Shown here: positions 39,422-50,897 of the stretch, piece after piece
Layout: the number at the start of each line of letters is the position of its first letter
How positions within the stretch are numbered: position 1 is the first letter of the stretch
Source of the DNA: Tricholoma matsutake
Lineage: Eukaryota; Basidiomycota; Agaricomycetes; Agaricales; Tricholomataceae
Length of the DNA: 64,000 nucleotides
Assembly (NCBI GenBank): GCA_026075535.2
Contig: AP026539.1
Location: forward strand, 7,874,001-7,938,000
Reading direction: 5' to 3'
Made by a program: the position numbers and the translations under genes
Notes under the pieces: model-generated
Told to the model about the DNA's origin: nothing
Databases searched by the model: none
Seen by the model: the letters and a program-made list of their open reading frames with translations, nothing else

Positions 39422-41657
39422 TTTTTTATTTTTATTTTTTTTGGATCAGAATTTATAACGTGGGGCTCGAACGCAGTCCGCAGAGCAGGGTACAAACTTG
39501 GGTACTACTTTATCTACGCGTTCCCCTCGCCCATCTCCCACTCAGGTCCCCGTTTTAGCCACTTTAGGCGGGCAGTGCCACAGACGTTGGCCTCTCAGCC
39601 AGGAAAGGCAATAATCTGGAGGGGGTGCCCCCCCCTCCCGAAGTTAGCCATTAGATCGCCCCCTGGAGCAAACGGTCCCTCAGCCACATGTCCGACTGAG
39701 GCCAGACCAGGCACAGCAGTGTTAATTCACCGTAAATCCCCCCTTGCGGGAGGAATAACCGTCTGCGTTTTTCCAGCCAACGAGGATTGACCACCCCAGA
39801 CGAATGAGGTGGACCATCACCGTGTTGTGCACGAGTGACAGTAACAAGGCGGGTGGTTGTTCACCTGGTTATTCACCATGACCGCCGTAAGTAGGGGGCC
39901 AAGGCCCCCCTCAAGCAAATGCACACATGTGCATGCACTCGATGACATCGTCCCCCCCGCAGTGGGGGGAAGGTATAGGGAGGCGCCACCATGTCGCCAT
40001 CCCGATAATGGCCACCAGTTGGTACTTGGTGGCCGTGAGTGTAGAGGGGGATAGGCCCCTGTACTAGTTGCGGCGCTGCTGTCCACGAGGACCTCGAGGA
40101 TGACGGCGCCGTGCTGGGGACGAGGGTTCCCCAGATTGAGGCTCTGATTGAGCAGTGTGCATCGCCGCGTAGGAAGCCCAGAAGGCTGCCGGAGACGTGA
40201 GATCGAGAGGTGTCGGAACGGCTGCTAGTTCCGCCGACATTGTCTCAGACAGTCGCCAGGTGGTCGTGAATAACTCCCAGGCCATTTGGCGCCAAGCGTT
40301 CCTCTCTGCAGGGGGAACAGCGGACGTACGGACGGTACCAATGAACATGGTCATCGCGTCGAGTTGGTGTAGCATGGCATGAGAGGTGGCTTCAATTTCC
40401 AACCTCTCATTCACAGATAGTGGCACTTCATCCTCCACCAACTCAGGGATGGGGGGCAAAGGCGGTAATGGGGCAGGGGATGCCTCCGGATAGAAGAGCT
40501 CGGCCATGCCGAGCTCCTGTGTATACATGTCCTCGCATTCGAGACTGCGAGTCCAACGTTTATGTGCGATATGGACATCCTGCGCCCACAGCACATGGTC
40601 GATCGTTTGCCTCGAGGCTAGCTTAGGGCTGCTCTCAGCGTAATTGAGGGCCTCCTGCATAGCAAGAGAATCCTCGTCGTCATCATCATCGTTAGGGTCG
40701 GAGAGGTCTTCCCCAGCCCATAGATCTCTAGCTGCCCTGAAAGCAGCTGCTACCTCCGATTCGTCTTGCACGAACCAGGTGTCGTAGTCTTGGACGTCAT
40801 CATCAAAGATGTCGCCCGTGATCAGAACGGGGTCACGTAGACCCCGATGTGGTGGTTGGACTCTGGTTCGCCGTTTGGGCATTGAGAGAGTGTGTGTTAG
40901 TGCTAGTAGATGATGGTAAGAATCAAAAATATGCAGCGTGGAATCGATAACGGCTGGTCCCTTATCTACATTCCGGGTCCACCCGATCCAGCCTCCGAAC
41001 GCTCCGAGGGGGCGAGCAAGCTGCACATCCTGCTGCCTAGTGGGAGAATATTGAACCCGGGTCATAACACCCTAGAAGAGTGAGCACTGGAGGTAGAGAG
41101 TTGGTGGAGAGTGGCGGCCACCAAGGTGACGACCTAGCCGCCAGGGGGCACCATCGCCCGGCCCCTTTTAACGATGGTGTATTCCAACGGGTAGTCAGTG
41201 TAGCATGTCTCTAGTAATAGAAACTCACAGAGCATGGAGGCTAGAAGCCTCCCAGACAACCAGCAATCCAGTGATAACATCCCTTCTCCCTAAGCCAGAC
41301 CTCCCCCAACTAAACGAGTGTGTCGACTTGGGCGAGCGTTGAAGCAGGCATCCCACACCCACTCTAAGCCCCCAGAGGGACCCAGACTACTCTTTCATAA
41401 ACAACACTCACCTAGTCAGGATCCTCGAAGCCCAGGAGAACGAGACAGATAGCAGCCATTGTCAAAAACAATGACCGGGGCATCCACGGAGATCAGATGG
41501 ACGGATCTCTTAGCAAATCAGGGCAGGCCTGGAGACCCCGAGAGCGTTCGTGATGGTGAAATCCGATCGAAAATCGGATAAAAATTGAAGCGTCGACGTC
41601 GTGTGCAACGTTGAGCAGAGGTGTTTACCACTATTTATGGTGGTTGTAACAAGTCAA
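39422..41657 (-). mobile_element. NA1 retroposon (copy 4), near full length, patterned tail
   Basis: The tail reads T6-A-T5-A-T8 (39422-39442) instead of pure T, so the RNA tail had regularly spaced Us or the RT slipped. ORF 40064-40882. At the 5' end the first six element bases (CGCTCC) are missing and ten unrelated bases are present instead. Inserted in the ORF2 linker of L11 with a 12-13 bp duplication. Confidence 0.93.
40064..40882 (-). CDS. NA1-encoded protein of unknown function, 272 aa (copy 4)
   Basis: Intact, starting MPKRRTRVQPPHRGL at 40880-40882. Three residues longer than the other NA1 ORFs because the acidic run reads SDPNDDDDDEDS (an in-frame GAT/GAC repeat expansion near 40670-40692). 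The frame happens to be open upstream to 41065, but the ATG conserved in all copies is used here. Domain order as in the other copies; tail RRRHPRGPRGQQRRN. Confidence 0.8.
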   Translation of the reverse strand: MPKRRTRVQPPHRGLRDPVLITGDIFDDDVQDYDTWFVQDESEVAAAFRAARDLWAGEDLSDPNDDDDDEDSLAMQEALNYAESSPKLASRQTIDHVLWAQDVHIAHKRWTRSLECEDMYTQELGMAELFYPEASPAPLPPLPPIPELVEDEVPLSVNERLEIEATSHAMLHQLDAMTMFIGTVRTSAVPPAERNAWRQMAWELFTTTWRLSETMSAELAAVPTPLDLTSPAAFWASYAAMHTAQSEPQSGEPSSPARRRHPRGPRGQQRRN

Positions 41658-41667
41658 ACGATTGCCC

Positions 41668-42914
41668 GAGGCAGCGTTATAGGACCCATCAAGGGCAGCC
41701 CAGAGGGAATCCAGATCGTTGCAAGGTTCTCCCCGATAGGAGATTGCCTCATACGATGGGAGGTTGCGTTGACGAGTCCAGGCCATCAAGTCCCAGGGTC
41801 GTCTATTCATCATAGCCACTTCTTGGATACGGTCATTGAAAAAGTCCCGCTTTGCGTGTCGCATGACTTTCCTATAGTGCTTCCAGTCCTCCTCATCACG
41901 AGAGGCTCTGTACACGTCTAGGGCACCACTGCACTCGTCTGTCCACCAACCTTTGGATGACTTGCCAAGGCGGGATTCCTTGGCATGATTTTCCCATGCC
42001 TTGTTTAAAATCATTGATATCACCGAAACAACATCATCGATTTCTGCCGAAGTATCTCCGTGCCAATTTAGCCACGGAGTTAAAGCGGAGGAGACAGCAT
42101 CTCGATAGGATGCTTCCTCCTCGGATCCTTTTTTGATGGACCACTTGGTAGCCGGGACCAAAGATCCCGGGCCAGGTAGCACTAACGTCAGGGGAGCATG
42201 GTCAGACATCCCCCTGGCTTCAGGAACGATCTTGCAGTACAGTACAAATCTAAGATCTGTAGGTACGAACATCAGGTCGATCACCATGGGGTGAAGGCCC
42301 TGTTGTGGGGGGAAGTGGGTAGGGCCCTCCACTACTGGTAGGGCTCTAGTCAGGCCTAATGCCATGGCCGTTTCCACTAAGTGGTCAGCGTGGATTGAGT
42401 GTTCAGGCCCCTGGGGGTCCCAGGAGGCGTGTCTCACGTTAAAATCGCCACACATAAAGTGTAAGCATGGGATCATCATGACGTTCTCAAATAAGAGCGT
42501 GATGGCCGAGTGTTGGCTATCCGAGTAGACGTTAGTGAGTATCATGACGTCCTCCCCTATTCCCAGTGAGAACAGAAGGATATCACGATCATCGATCAGA
42601 TCTCGTCTGAGACCTGGTCTTAAATTAGCAATGCTGCTTGCAAAGTAGACAGCAACGCGTGGGGGGGAATCGACACCTGAGGGGCGCACTAACGCTCCCC
42701 AATTTGGGCTCATTGGTGCGCCTATAACTTCATCCCCTTCCCTGTTGTGGGCAGAAGGGGTGTGTCTTATTAATCGCCAAGGAGGCTCTTGGATGAGAAG
42801 CAAATCGTAGTCATCTACGAGGTCTGCCAGTAGCGAGTCCATGTATCCCCAATTTCTGTTTACATTCTGACTAAATACACGTAGCTGAGGGGTAGATCTA
42901 AGTCTATCTCTCAT
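41668..42914 (-). pseudogene. LINE-A ORF2 endonuclease and linker (L11, residues 1-~415)
   Basis: ATG 42912-42914. Complete APE endonuclease (QEPPW, CGDFN, SDHAP) and the GWWTDECSG linker without internal stops, ending at the NA1 insertion point within the codons for YNAAS. Together with 38433-39421 the frame would be open to residue ~737. Confidence 0.9.
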
Positions 42915-44811
42915 TTACGTTCAGCCACCGCGTCCTGCGGGATGGTAAGTAGGGGGAGAACGAGAGTTACGTCTCGCACTCACCTTGTCATAGCGAGCTT
43001 TGATCCAGTCGCGGTCAAAGCGATGTTGCCAGAAATTGCATTGACGATCGTCAGATGCGTGGTTTTTCCGGCAGTTTATACACCTAGCCGGGTGAGGACA
43101 GGCTGCCCCCTCTGGGGTAGCTGGAACAGGAGGGTTCGCCTTGGTGTTTCCCTTACAACACCCTGCAAGGGCATGATGGTGCTCCTTACGGTGTGGGCCT
43201 GCACAGATCGGGCATTTGGTCTGTGGAGCTCTGCATGCCGGGGTGGGGTGACCCCACTTCCAGCACCGTTGGCAAAGAGGCAGTCCAGGGTTCGCCCTGG
43301 CCGCCCTAACATAGGCGACGTAGCGTCCAAATTGAACACCCCGACCGATAAGAGCCTTGGCTTGTGCACCGCTGACTGAGTCAGTGATGTTAAGGTAAAC
43401 GGTGCACGTATCCGACATCTTCGAATCACGTACTACACAGGGAGGCACTTGAAGCACTGTGAGGTCCGATATTCTGGACTTTCCCAAGTGTGCAATGATG
43501 ACATCAGGCGTTAGCGATGAATGGCACATCGACCAGCTTAAGGTACGATGTGGATGTGGGTAACGCTGCGTCCACTTGCAGCGTGTAAGGGAATGCCTTG
43601 TGGGCAGCTTCCTTGAAACATCGAAGGTCCTCCTTGGAGGCAACAATGTCTGTAGCTACTGATAAATTACCAGCGTGCATCAATGCAGACTGGGCCACCA
43701 ATTTGGAGTGGTGCAGTCCGAGAGTGGTCTGGATGTGGTCCAGAAAGTCAGCGGGATTCGTCTCCGCCCTGAGGGGGGGACAAACGTAGACTAGGACCTG
43801 TCGTCTCGATGGTCCGTGTACAGTAGGTGAAGGCTTTGACACCTTCGGTTTAGAGGGGCCGACATGCTGCTGTATGTCCACCAGCTTGTCGGTTGGAAGT
43901 TCAGGGAAGGCCTTGGCTAGACGCACAAGACCATCCATGGATGTATTAGGAGTTCGCCCCCCAGGGAAGTGAGCAACCTGAGCAAAGGTCCCCCTGCCCG
44001 AAGGCCTGGTGGACCAGTTCATGGGGGGAGGTGGTCCTCGACCCCATGATGCAGAAACGCCCCCTGTTGGGGGTTTGGGAAGAGGTCGAGCCCCTTTCGG
44101 GCCTCAAGTCCTCGCAGATTTGTGAGGGGGGGGGCGTTGCCCATCCCATCCCTCCAGATAGTCCGCATTGGGATCATTGGTGACAGTGCCCAACCTAGGT
44201 CATTTACTGCCCCCTGCAATTCTGTCTATTGCTCCCCGGAGCGCAACGCTCCCCGAGTCACAATCAATACCAGCCTCGGCAGCTGCTACCAGCACTGAGC
44301 CCAGTCGTTCTGCTATGAGCTGCCGATCCTCAGCAGTCGGTCGTCTAGATCCCGTCCTGTTGAGAACAACTCGGAATCCTTCAGCGTACTCTCCCAGGTC
44401 TTTGGCGAAGGTCTGGCGTCCACTCCAGTCGTCGCTAGCCATCTCCGTGTCCTGAATGACGTGGGAGGAGAGATTATCGGCCACTTTGTCAGCCCACGAA
44501 GCAGGTGTAGAAGGGGTGGCCAGAGGTACTGGAGATGCAGTCGCGTCCCTAGAAGATAGCGCTGGCACGCTGAAATGCTGTGCTCGCGGAGTGACGATGC
44601 CCGCCCCATAGGGGGAGGGGGTTGGAGAGCCTCTTTGGGTCCTGTGAGGGCCCACTGAGGGTGCATTCTGTGTGGATCTGCGGCTCGAAGAGAGCCACAG
44701 GGAATCAATTGGGTCGTCACCACGAGTTCTGGGCGTACCAGATCTGGAGGGTCTCCCCTGGTCCATCGCCTCGCCCGATCTCCCCCCTTTTCTCGAATAC
44801 GAATCTGACAT
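42915..44811 (-). pseudogene. LINE-A ORF1 (L11), frameshifted
   Basis: ATG 44809-44811 (MSDSYSRKGGRSGEAM). Twenty-six bases shorter than intact ORF1: ~12 bp are missing near 44160 and 14 bp near 43512, the latter between two copies of GTTAGCG (a deletion between short direct repeats) that breaks the frame. Two further CGA-to-TGA stops: near 44213 (after GGGGCAGTAAA) and at 42921-42923, three codons before the normal stop. The knuckle cysteines are retained. Confidence 0.88.
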
Positions 44812-44939
44812 GCGTTGGTAAGACGCTGGTTATACCGGATCGCTGGGATCGAGGACGGATTGAGCTACAGAGGTTGAAAACGGTGTTGACGAAAATTTCT
44901 GTGGCTGTGCACATCGCGGTAAGAAGACAAGAAGCGCTG

Positions 44940-45232
44940 GCAAGGGGGGATTTACAGTGAATTAACACTGCCGCACCTGGTCTGACTTCGGTCGGACATG
45001 TGGCTGGGGGACCATTTTGCTCCAGTGGGCAATCTAATGGCTAGCTTCGGGAGGGGGGGCTCCCCCTCCAGATTATTGCCTTTCCTGGCTGAGAGGCCAA
45101 TGTCTGTGGCACTGACCACCTAAAGTGGCTAAAACGAGGACCTGGGTAGGAGATGCGTGAGAGGAACACGTAGTTATAGTAGTACCCAAGTTTGTATCCT
45201 GCTCCGCGGACTGCAATTGAGCCCCATGTCAC
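44940..45232 (+). mobile_element. NA 3' UTR segment, probable partner of 4965-5992
   Basis: Continues the NA 3' UTR from the exact motif (GCAAGGGGGGATTT) at which the NA at 4965-5992 was broken. Runs nearly to the NA 3' end but stops inside the terminal motif (GAGCCCCATGTCAC), about 20 bp short of the poly(A), at the start of another NA (45233). Confidence 0.75.
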
Positions 45233-45468
45233 CGCTCCTTGACTTGTTACAACCACCATAAACAGTGGTAAACACTCCTGCTCGAAGTTGGTAGCAATGT
45301 CGAGACTCCAATTTTGGTCCGATTTTCGATCAGATTTCGCCATCATGAACGCTCTCGGCGTCTCCAGGCCTGGCCTGATTTGCTAAGAGATCTGTCCATC
45401 TGATCTCCAGGGATGTCTCAGTCATTGTCTCCAACAGTGACTGCTATCTGTCTTATTCCCCTTGGCTT
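45233..45468 (+). mobile_element. NA 5' leader fragment
   Basis: First 236 bp of an NA element (CGCTCCTTGACTTGTTAC start; 5' UTR hairpin near 45423-45440), cut at CCCCTTGGCTT by the 5' end of LINE-A L12. Its continuation, expected to begin with the same bases, is not in the window. Confidence 0.85.
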
Positions 45469-46901
45469 CATCGCTTCTTGTCTTCCTACCGCGAGGTGCA
45501 CAGCCACAAAAAATTTTCGTCAACACCGTTTTTAACTTTTGTAGCTCAATCCGTCCTCGATCCCTGCGATCCGGTTTATCTAGCGTCTTACCAGCGCATG
45601 TCTGAAATGTTCTCTAGAAGAGGGGGGAGATCGGGCGAAGCGATGGACGAGGGGAGACCCTCCAGATCCGGTACGCCCAGAACTCCTGGCGACAACCCAA
45701 TTGATTCCCTGCGGCTCTCCTCGAGCCGTAGATCTACACAGATTACTCCCTCAGTGGGCCCTCAGAGGACCCAACGAGGCTCTCCAACCCCCTCCCCCTA
45801 TGGGGCGGGCATTGTCACTCCACGAGCACAGTGTTTTAGCGTGCCAGCGTTATCCTCCAGGGATGCGACTGCGTCTCCTGCACCACCGGCTACCCCTTCT
45901 ACTCCTGCCTCGTGGGCGGACGAAGTGGCCAACAATCTCTCTACCCACATCATTCAGGACACGGAGATGGCGAGCGATGACTGGAGTGGACCCCAGACCT
46001 TCGCCAATGACCTGGGAGAATATGCTGCAGGATTCTGAGTTGTCCTTAACAGGACAGGATCTAGACGTCCGACTGCTGAAGAATGGCAGCTCATAGCTGA
46101 ACAACTGGGCTTGGTGCTGGTAGCAGCTGCCGAGGCTGGCTTGGATCGCAACTCTGGAAACGCTACGCTCCGGAGTGCTATAGATAGAATGGCTGGGGGC
46201 AGTAAACGACCCAGGTCGGGCACTGTCACCAACGATCCTAACGACGTCCCAAGGACGGAGTACCTGGAGGGATGGGATGGGCAACGCCCCCCCCCTCACA
46301 AATCAGCGAGGACTTGAGGCCCGAAAGGGGCTCGACCTCTTCCTAAACCCCCAACAGGGGGAGTCTCTTCATCATGGGGCCGAGGACCGCCTCCCCCCGT
46401 GAACTGGTCCACCAGGCCTTCGGGCAGGGGGACCTTTGCTTAGGTCGCTCGCTTCCCTGGGGGGCGAACACCTAATTCTTCCATGGATGGCCTTGTGCGA
46501 TTAGCCAAGGCCTTCCCTGAACTTCCAACCGACAAGCTGGCTGACATACAGCAGCACATTGGTCCCTCTAGACCGAGGGCTGCAAAGGCCTCACCTACTG
46601 TCCATGGACCGTCGAGACGAAAGGTCCTGGTCCACGTTCGTCCCCCCCTTGGGGCAGAAACGAACCCTGCCGACTTCTTGGACCACGTCCGAGTCACTCT
46701 CAGACTGCACCACTCTAAACTAGTGGCCCAGTCCGCATCAATGCATGCTGGTAACTTATCAGTTGCTACAGACGTTGTGCCCTCCGAGTAGGACCTTCAT
46801 TGTTTCAAGGAGGCTGCTCACAAGGTGTTCCCCTTCGCGCTGCAAGTAGACGCAGCATTACCCACATCCACATCGTACCTTAAGCTGGTCGATGTGCCAT
46901 A
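45469..46901 (+). mobile_element. LINE-A L12, 5' end only
   Basis: Starts CATCGCTTCTTGTCTTCCTACCG at 45469, holds the 5' UTR and about two thirds of ORF1, and is cut at GATGTGCCATA (46901) by the poly(T) of L13. A LINE lacking its 3' part must have been interrupted; the rest is not found in the window. Confidence 0.88.
45598..46901 (+). pseudogene. LINE-A ORF1 (L12), multiple stops
   Basis: ATG at 45598 (MSEMFSRRGGRSGEAM). Stops: TGA at 46036 (GF-R in sisters, CGA), TGA near 46314 (CGA in sisters), TAG near 46440 (CAG) and TAG near 46788 (GAG). Most are C-to-T type changes. The region for the zinc knuckles is missing. Oldest-looking ORF1 in the window. Confidence 0.88.
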
Positions 46902-47437
46902 TTTTTTTTTTTTGGGTCAAAAATTTATAATGTGATGCCCGAACGCAGTCTGCGGTAGAGACATACAAACAGAGTACACTACGCCCAGCCCAAGTCCTCC
47001 TCCTGCTGATCTTCACACCAACCACCTGGATAGCTGCAATGACCACTAAGGGGGCCCCCTTTATCGAGTAAACAGACTTGCCAGTGGTGGCGTACCGACA
47101 ACCCGAGCTTGATGATGCCGTGCTCCCTGAATCCCTACGGGTATGAGTGCAAGATTTAGGGGATACTGCCGCCCCGATGTGAGCCTCTCAGCTCGGAAAG
47201 GAAAGCGTAGTCAGCACCGAAGCCGTAATGCATAACCGACAGTGGATCTGAAAGCGCTCAGGCGCCTCCCCGAACCAGTGCCTAGTTTCGTGTCCCCCCT
47301 CCCTGACAGTCGCTCCTGAACACGGGTGGGCCCCCTTTATGAGGGTTAACGGACTCGCCTGGTGCCCTACGGCCACCCCAACATACCGATCACACTAGCC
47401 AGAACCAGACGGGGATCATACGCCCTGCGCACACAAC

Positions 47438-50257
47438 CTATCCTGGATCCCACGCAAGTGAGTTGAACGATCCTAGTGCAGGATTATTGTCCATGAATTC
47501 ATGGAAGCCTTCGACAGAGTCTGGGCTTGCACGAGTTTCTTTGCGATCCACTTTAGGGCAGACGCGTAGTAGATGGTCCCGAGTTTGAATCTCGGGACCA
47601 AGGCACCAGCATTGGTACTCCCCGTCGAGGGATAGACGTTGACGATACTCCCCTATAGGAGCATGGCCAGTGATCATGCGAGTTGAACGGGAAGTCAACG
47701 TAGTGTTGCTCCCCATAACTTTCAGCCAGGGCCCACCTTTGTGAGTCGAGGGTAATACCGGTTTTCCACCTACTCCCTTGAGTTGGTAGAAGTGCCGTCC
47801 ATGATACGCCGGATCAGAGAACCGGGTGTGCCAATCCTTACAAATGGCCTTTTCGACCTGGTTTTTAAGGTAGTCTAGAGACGTCCGCGGGTGTCTGCCC
47901 ACGGAGATCTTGGTAGATGTAGCTACATCGTGAGCCATCTTGTGAATGTTCCACTCGAACTTTGAGGGGACATGCCAGAATGTAACTTTCCTCTCCCCGT
48001 CCCCAGCTAGCCAGGGGCGAAGGGAGCGACAAGCGTCCAGGGCAAAAATTTGCCCAGAACATGGTTTTGGATCAATTAGGGACTCAATGCCCATAGTAGA
48101 GTCCGAGAAGATCACCAACTTTTTGCATCCTCTGCTGCACGCAGCCGAGACGCCTAGTTGGAGAGCGAAGAGTTCAACTTCTGGGGGGGTTCTCCTCCCA
48201 GAGGCTGAGACAACGCAATCCACCTGTTCTCCCTGTCCGAAGACAAGAGCGCAGGCGACAGCTTGAAATTTAGCATCAGTGGGCACCGAGGCGTCCACTG
48301 CAATGACGAGAGTGTCATCCTCCACCTGGGCAGAAGCCCAGGCCTTATTGAGGTCACTCCTGTAAGACTTCCTCGCTCCATCCTCCTTAGAGGTGAGGCG
48401 ATGAGAGGAAAAGCGAGTGGGGAATAGATCCTTCACTCTGTTTCCAGGTGTGTTTTCTTCCCCAAAGGGGTCGAATTCATCGCCTGGTACGAGGGCCAGA
48501 GCTGCAGCCGAGGCGACAGATGGACCCTGTAGGGTAAGTGTGTCGAGCACGTCCCCTCCCCAGAGTCCTAGCTCATGAGGGTGGGTGGTGCCGACGTGAT
48601 TGGGCCCTAGAATCGCTCTTAGGGGGTGTGAAGGAGCCAATAGGGGGGTCCTGAATGCCCCCCTGTCAACTAAACGATGCAGTAACAGATGCATAGGCAG
48701 CAGTCCAGCGATACTTTCCAGACCCCCAATTGGGGTGGTTCTGAATGCACCGAGGATCCAACGTGCAGCAATGGACTGTACTTGGGCCAACATTTTGATG
48801 ACACCTTTGACGCGAGCGCCTTTGAAGTGCCATAGTCTCAGTCCGTATGTCATGATAGGTACGACACACGAACGGTACAGAAGGCATTTCTGCATAGGGG
48901 TTAACCCTCTCACAGAATTGCCGAGCATTCCCATTGCCCTTGCAGTGGTAATGGCTTTGGTGGAGTAGAATCGCGTATGCTCCTTGAAGGAGAGTTTGCG
49001 ATCAAAGAAAAATCCGAGGTACCTCCAGGTGACCTTGGGCTTGAGAGGGGTATTGCCCGTATATGGGGCAAAGCCGAGATCGATGGGTAAGGGAGTGAAT
49101 CTCCTTGCCCTTGAGAAGTGAAATACTTCGGATTTGTTGTGTTCCAGGACAAGTCCGAGAGAGGTGAATGCCTGGAAGATCCAGCCATACACTTTTTTAA
49201 GGAGGGGGAGGTTATCCTCCAACTGTGGAGAGCAGGCGATGAGGGTACCATCGTCCACATAGGACATGAGATCGACATCTCTGCCGATTTCGCTTCTTCT
49301 GAAGAGCTTCATAATGGGCGTCAGGTATAACACCGATAAGACAGGGGACAAGGCAGAGCCTTGCCCCACTCCCACATCTGCTGCAAAGGAGCCAGATGAG
49401 AAAGTGTTCCACTTGTAGGTCGTCTTGCGACCGACCAAGTATGAGCGGAAGAAATTCACCACTTGCGCGGGGAATCCCGACCGAGAGATAATCTCCAATA
49501 GAACCTGGTGGTTCAAGGAGGGGAAGAACTGAGCGATGTCGAAGGCGACAACACTCGTTTTGAGCCCTTTGGCCCATCCAGCTCTGACCAGGTGGGTAAG
49601 GTAAATACCTGCATCCTCCGTGGAACGCTGGGTGACACCTCCGAACTGATTTTGCTCGAAGGCCTCGTGTGCGACACCGTCGAACTGAAGTCGCCTAGAC
49701 AACATCTTTTCGACTAATTTGCCCAAAGTGTTCAGGAGCACGATGGGCCTGAACAACTTAGGGGTGGAGTAATTAGGTTTCCCTGGTTTCGGGATGATGA
49801 CCGACAGGGATTCCTTAAAGTGAGCTGGCCAGTGGCCAGCAGTGATGCACGCCTCAGCAATGCAGGTGATGAGCCCTGCCACTTCCGGGTTGCTACACCA
49901 GTGTTTTAGGTGCGACCAAGTGACATGATCGGGACCTGGAGCGGAACGGGAGGAACACGTGTTTAGCGCTTCTTTCATTTCCGTAACGGAGAACGGGATC
50001 CAGGCCCTTTCAGGCACTGGATCAAGTTTGTCAAGCAAGCTCAGATCGACTACTCGATCCGAGGCAGCGTTGTAGGACCCATCAAGGGCGGCCCAGAGAG
50101 AGTCCAGATCGTTGCAGGGTTCTCCCCGATAGGAGATCGCCTCGTACGATGGGAGGTTGCATTGACGTGTCCAGGACATCAGGTCCCAGGGTCGCCTATT
50201 CATGGTAGCCACTTCTTGGATATGGTCATCGAAAAAGTCTCGCTTTGCATGGCGCAT
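47438..50257 (-). pseudogene. LINE-A ORF2 (L13), residues ~350-1288, open
   Basis: 940 codons without a stop: linker, complete reverse transcriptase (YVDDGTL), RNase H (VIAVDAS with V-to-I, PPEVELF, FSDST, KMAHD) and the C-terminal CWC...HLLRVC finger. With 61497-62144 the frame is open from residue ~133 to the end, so only the NA2 insertion and the missing 5' part inactivate it. A likely close relative of the active source. Confidence 0.92.
50247..50257. repeat. Target-site duplication of NA2 copy 3
   Basis: GCATGGCGCAT, repeated at 61486-61496 (last T ambiguous with the poly(T) here). Eight extra bases (ATCTGTTC, 61478-61485) lie between the NA2 5' end and the right copy. Confidence 0.93.
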
Positions 50258-50897
50258 TTTTTTTTTTTTTTTTTTTTTTGGGTCAACAATTTATAACACG
50301 GGGCTCGATCGCAGTCCGCGGAGCAGGATACAAACTTGGGTACTACTGTAACTACGCTTCCCCTCCCCCATATCCTACCCAGGTCCTCGTTTTAGCCACT
50401 TTAGGCGGGCAGTGCCACAGACGTTGGCCTCTCAGCCAGGAAAGGCAATAATCTGGAGGGGGAGCCCCCCCTCCCGAAGCTAGCCATTAACTTGTCCACC
50501 AGTGCAGAACGGTCCCCCAGCCACATATCCAACCGAAGTCAGATCAGGCGCGGCCGTGTTAATTCACTGTAAATCCCCCCTTGCGGGAGGAATAACCGTC
50601 TGCATGCTCCTGGCCAGCGAGGATTGACCACCCCAGACGAATGAGGTGGACCATCACCGCGCTCCCGCACGAGTGACAGAGATGTGGTAGCTGGTTGTTC
50701 ACCTGGTTATTCACCGGAACTACCGTGGATAGGGGGCCAAGGCCCCCTTCGAGTAGATGCCGTCGAGGGCATACGCTCGGTAACAACGTCCCCCCCGCAG
50801 CAGGGAGAAGGTAGAGGGAAGCGACACACTGTCACTATCCCGATATCGGCCACCAACTAATTGGTGGGAGTAGATGTGGGGGGGCGACACCCCCCTT

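Larger units (their letters stand above)
38433..44936 (-). mobile_element. LINE-A L11, 5' end complete, split by NA1(-)
   Basis: Minus copy from ORF2 residue ~737 (RRFTPLPI, 38433) to a complete 5' end at 44936 (CGCTTCTTGTC on the minus strand). Interrupted by NA1 39422-41657 with a target duplication. Right flank is NA 3' UTR beginning GCAAGGGGGGATTT, identical to the left flank of L2 at 5982. The 3' half is missing on the left, where NA3 copy 2 abuts. Confidence 0.9.

Noticed and set aside
40883..41065. 61-codon N-terminal extension of the NA1 ORF in copy 4
   Set aside because: The frame is open upstream only in this copy; all NA1 copies share the ATG at MPKRR, and the other leaders have stops or frameshifts before it.
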